A DNA stretch of 64,000 nucleotides from Pseudoflavonifractor gallinarum. GTDB lineage: Bacteria > Bacillota > Clostridia > Oscillospirales > Oscillospiraceae. Position numbers and translations under genes: made by a program. Below, piece by piece: positions 61,908-64,000 of the stretch (its first letter is position 1; every line of letters starts with the position of its first letter). Location of the stretch: contig NZ_JADCKF010000007.1 of NCBI RefSeq assembly GCF_014982855.1, positions 62,001 to 126,000 on the forward strand. Reading direction: 5' to 3'. A model generated the notes under the pieces. It searched no databases. It was given only the letters and a program-made list of their open reading frames with translations, and was not told where the DNA came from.

Positions 61908-63373
61908 TCCGCTCCCTCCTCTTCTCCGTGCCAGCGAGGAAAGCACACCTCAAAGCAGGTGCCCTCCGGCTCCCGCCGGCGGGCCTCCACCGTGCCGCCG
62001 TTCTGAAGCACGGTATCCCGCACGATGGACAGCCCCAGACCGGTTCCGCCGGCCGCCCGGGAGCGCGCCTTATCCACTCGGTAAAAGCGATCAAAAATCT
62101 TGGGCAGGTCTTCCTCTGGGATGCCCACTCCCGTGTCCTCCACCCGCAGGACCACCCAGTCACCGTCCCCCGGGCGCTTTCCCCGGCGCAGCTGCAAACA
62201 GACAAAGACGCTTCCGCCCGGCAGGTTATACTTGACGGCGTTTTCCATGAGGTTAAAGGCGATCTGATAGAGGTCGTCCTCTGTGGCCAGGACGGTACAG
62301 CCCTCGATCAGATCCATATGCAGCGATACATTCACCGCCCCGGCCAGGGGCAGGAGCATATGCTCCACCCGGAGCAGCACCTGTTTCACATCCACCGGCC
62401 CCACCGCTCTGGGGGGCGCGGTATCCATTCGGGTCAGCGTGAGCAGCTTTTCCGTGATACGGGTCAGCCGCTCGGCCTCATTTCCAATGTCGGTGACAAA
62501 TTCCCGCACTGTCTCCTCATCCATCCCATCGTTCTGAAGGATGGAGTCGGTCAGCAGACGGATGGAGGCCAGGGGGGTCTTGAGCTCGTGGGAGGCATCC
62601 GAGACAAAGCGCCGGCGGACCTCCTCCGTGGTCTGAAGCCGCCCGGTCAGCTCATTGAATTCATCGGCCAGCCGCGTGAGCTCATCCCCACCGCCAATGG
62701 TGACCCGATGGCTGTACTCGCCCTCCCGCACGGTGTGGATACCGCTCAGAAGCGCGGCGATCCGCCGGGTCACCGCAGTGGAGAACAGAATGCTGAATCC
62801 CAGGCCGGCGGCGCATACCACCAGGGAGATATTGCGCAGATTGCTCTGAAAGTCCAGCAGCATCTCGGCCTGCTCTTTATCGTACTCGTAGAGATAGACG
62901 GCCCCCTGGGTCATCCCCCGGTAGAGGATGGGGGCGGCCGCCCGGGTGCGGAAAGCCCCGTCCCGATATTCCGACCGGAACACATCGTTTCCCTTTAAGG
63001 CGCTGACCACTTCCCATAAAAGGGCATAGTGGTCCATGGCATTGTCCACCTCACTGGTGTCGTAGAGCACCTTGCCCGCCGGGTCAGTCACCATCACCCG
63101 GTCTACGCCGGTGACGCCCAGCTTCGTGAGGTTGGCCTCCACGCCCTCAGCGGTCAGTCCCTCGCCGCCCGCCAGCGTGGAGGTGATGATATCCGCCTGC
63201 CGCCAGAGGGAGTCCTGCTTGGACTGAAAAACCAGATTTTGCGAGATCAAAATGGGATAAATATTCAAAAAGATCAGCAGCGCGGCAATGATGGCCCCGT
63301 AGCTGAGAATAAATTTACTTTGGAGGGAGCGCCAGAAGGGCACTCGTCTTCCGCTCTGCCAGGACCGCTCCAT
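61904..63373 (-). CDS. Sensor histidine kinase (WalK/MtrB-like layout)
   Basis: A 489-residue membrane kinase: N-terminal helix (about 22-42), extracytoplasmic sensor domain (about 45-165), second helix (about 178-198), HAMP domain with GIHTVREGEYSHRV, His box SDASHELKTPLASIRL, N box NLMENAVKYN, and G boxes DTGVGIPEED and GTGLGLSIVRD. AAAGGAGG precedes the ATG. It lies between its response regulator gene and a GerMN lipoprotein gene in one operon. The signal is unknown. Confidence 0.92.
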   Translation of the reverse strand: MERSWQSGRRVPFWRSLQSKFILSYGAIIAALLIFLNIYPILISQNLVFQSKQDSLWRQADIITSTLAGGEGLTAEGVEANLTKLGVTGVDRVMVTDPAGKVLYDTSEVDNAMDHYALLWEVVSALKGNDVFRSEYRDGAFRTRAAAPILYRGMTQGAVYLYEYDKEQAEMLLDFQSNLRNISLVVCAAGLGFSILFSTAVTRRIAALLSGIHTVREGEYSHRVTIGGGDELTRLADEFNELTGRLQTTEEVRRRFVSDASHELKTPLASIRLLTDSILQNDGMDEETVREFVTDIGNEAERLTRITEKLLTLTRMDTAPPRAVGPVDVKQVLLRVEHMLLPLAGAVNVSLHMDLIEGCTVLATEDDLYQIAFNLMENAVKYNLPGGSVFVCLQLRRGKRPGDGDWVVLRVEDTGVGIPEEDLPKIFDRFYRVDKARSRAAGGTGLGLSIVRDTVLQNGGTVEARRREPEGTCFEVCFPRWHGEEEGAE

Positions 63374-63422
63374 CTGCGCCTGCCTCCTTTCCCAAACGCC
63401 GCATTCTCTCTGCCGGGCCGGA

Positions 63423-64000
63423 TCAGCTGTTCTTCAGGTAGTAGCCCACGCCCCACTTGGTGAGGATATAGGCCGGGTGCGCCGGGTCCATCTCCAGCTT
63501 TTCCCGCAAGCGCCGGACATGGACATCCACGGTACGGTAGTCCCCGGCATACTCATAGCCCCAGACCACATTGAGCAGACTCTCCCGGCTGTATACCCGG
63601 CCCGGGTTGCGCATCAGCAGCTCCATCAGATCAAACTCTTTCGCCGTGAGCTCCACAGACTCTTTTCCCTTCCAGACCGAACGCTCGTCGGGGTCCAGGG
63701 TGATGTGCCCGACAAAGAGACGGCTTCCCCGCTCCTTCTGGGCCGTCATGCCCGCCCGGCGCAGCAGGGCCCGCACCCGGGCCTTCAGCTCCAGGATATT
63801 GAAGGGCTTGGTGATGTAGTCGTCCGCTCCGCACTCAAACCCCATGATCTTGTCGGCATCCTCGCTGCGGGCTGTCAGCATAATGATGGGGACATTGGAA
63901 AACTCCCGAATCCGCATACAGGCCTGAAGCCCGTCAATCTTGGGCATCATCAGGTCCAAAATAATCAGGTCAAAGGCCCCTCCCCGGGCCAGCTCTACCG
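63423..64000 (-). CDS. OmpR-family response regulator, 5' end outside the window
   Basis: The visible 192 residues hold most of the receiver domain and all of the output domain. Phosphoacceptor Asp lies in LIILDLMMPKIDG, the lysine in DDYITKPFNILELKARVRAL, and the winged helix ends DVHVRRLREKLE...TKWGVGYYLK, as in PhoB/WalR-type regulators. The frame is open to the last base, so the N-terminal 30 or so residues lie beyond the window. It pairs with the downstream kinase, 50 bases away. Confidence 0.92.
   Translation of the reverse strand, partial: VELARGGAFDLIILDLMMPKIDGLQACMRIREFSNVPIIMLTARSEDADKIMGFECGADDYITKPFNILELKARVRALLRRAGMTAQKERGSRLFVGHITLDPDERSVWKGKESVELTAKEFDLMELLMRNPGRVYSRESLLNVVWGYEYAGDYRTVDVHVRRLREKLEMDPAHPAYILTKWGVGYYLKNS

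Overview
The window looks like a GC-rich, spore-forming anaerobe of the class Clostridia, most likely an Oscillospiraceae-type gut bacterium of the Flavonifractor/Lawsonibacter/Intestinimonas kind (placement inferred from gene content only). The signs are SpoIIR, a selenocysteine-containing glycine reductase protein B with a glycine riboswitch, a double-cubane-cluster 2-hydroxyacyl-CoA dehydratase relative, both an F-type and a V/A-type ATPase, glycine symporters of the AGCS family, T-box control and clean Gram-positive ribosome binding sites. Almost all of the DNA is ordinary chromosomal coding sequence. No insertion sequence, phage, CRISPR array, rRNA or convincing tRNA gene was seen.

Layout. 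0-8.4 kb (minus): a reductase/dehydratase gene and a complete F1Fo ATP synthase operon (atpB-E-F-H-A-G-D-C) with a DUF2798 membrane protein upstream. 8.5-11.2 kb (plus): a DcuS/DcuR-like two-component system and a small membrane protein. 11.2-16.6 kb (minus): a ROK sugar kinase, a glycolipid synthase with a flippase-like membrane partner, and an OmpR-type two-component system. 16.7-20.1 kb (minus): grdX-grdE-grdB behind a tandem glycine riboswitch; grdB reads through an in-frame UGA as selenocysteine. 21.2-29.6 kb (plus): a molybdenum cofactor operon under a Moco-type riboswitch, including MoaC-MobB and MOSC-MogA fusions and the modABC molybdate transporter.

29.6-36.1 kb (minus): a surface glycan module (GT2, GtrA, secreted propeller protein) and a TrpXYZ-type ABC transporter whose T-box leader has a probable UGG (Trp) specifier. 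36.2-41.2 kb: a DMT exporter, a HAD phosphatase, PcrA helicase and SpoIIR with a candidate sigma-F promoter. 41.3-45.8 kb (minus): an Lrp regulator, aminotransferase, ThrH, DUF1015 and IspE operon. 46.1-54.7 kb (plus): a nine-gene V/A-ATPase operon followed by an unusual run of consecutive hairpins. 55-59.4 kb (minus): type-4 uracil-DNA glycosylase and two AGCS symporters, the first behind a single-aptamer glycine riboswitch and terminator. 59.6-64 kb (minus): metY and a response regulator/histidine kinase/GerMN-lipoprotein operon running off the end.

How the parts fit. Glycine is sensed twice by RNA: once for uptake (AGCS) and once for reduction (grd), which suggests a glycine-fermenting physiology. 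Glycine reduction yields acetyl phosphate, and two rotary ATPases handle the ion gradients. The molybdenum operon feeds unseen molybdoenzymes. The strongest items for follow-up are the selenoprotein with its SECIS hairpin and riboswitch, the T-box transporter, the 180-bp hairpin array after the V-ATPase operon, and the histidine kinase whose reading frame runs through its own terminator.
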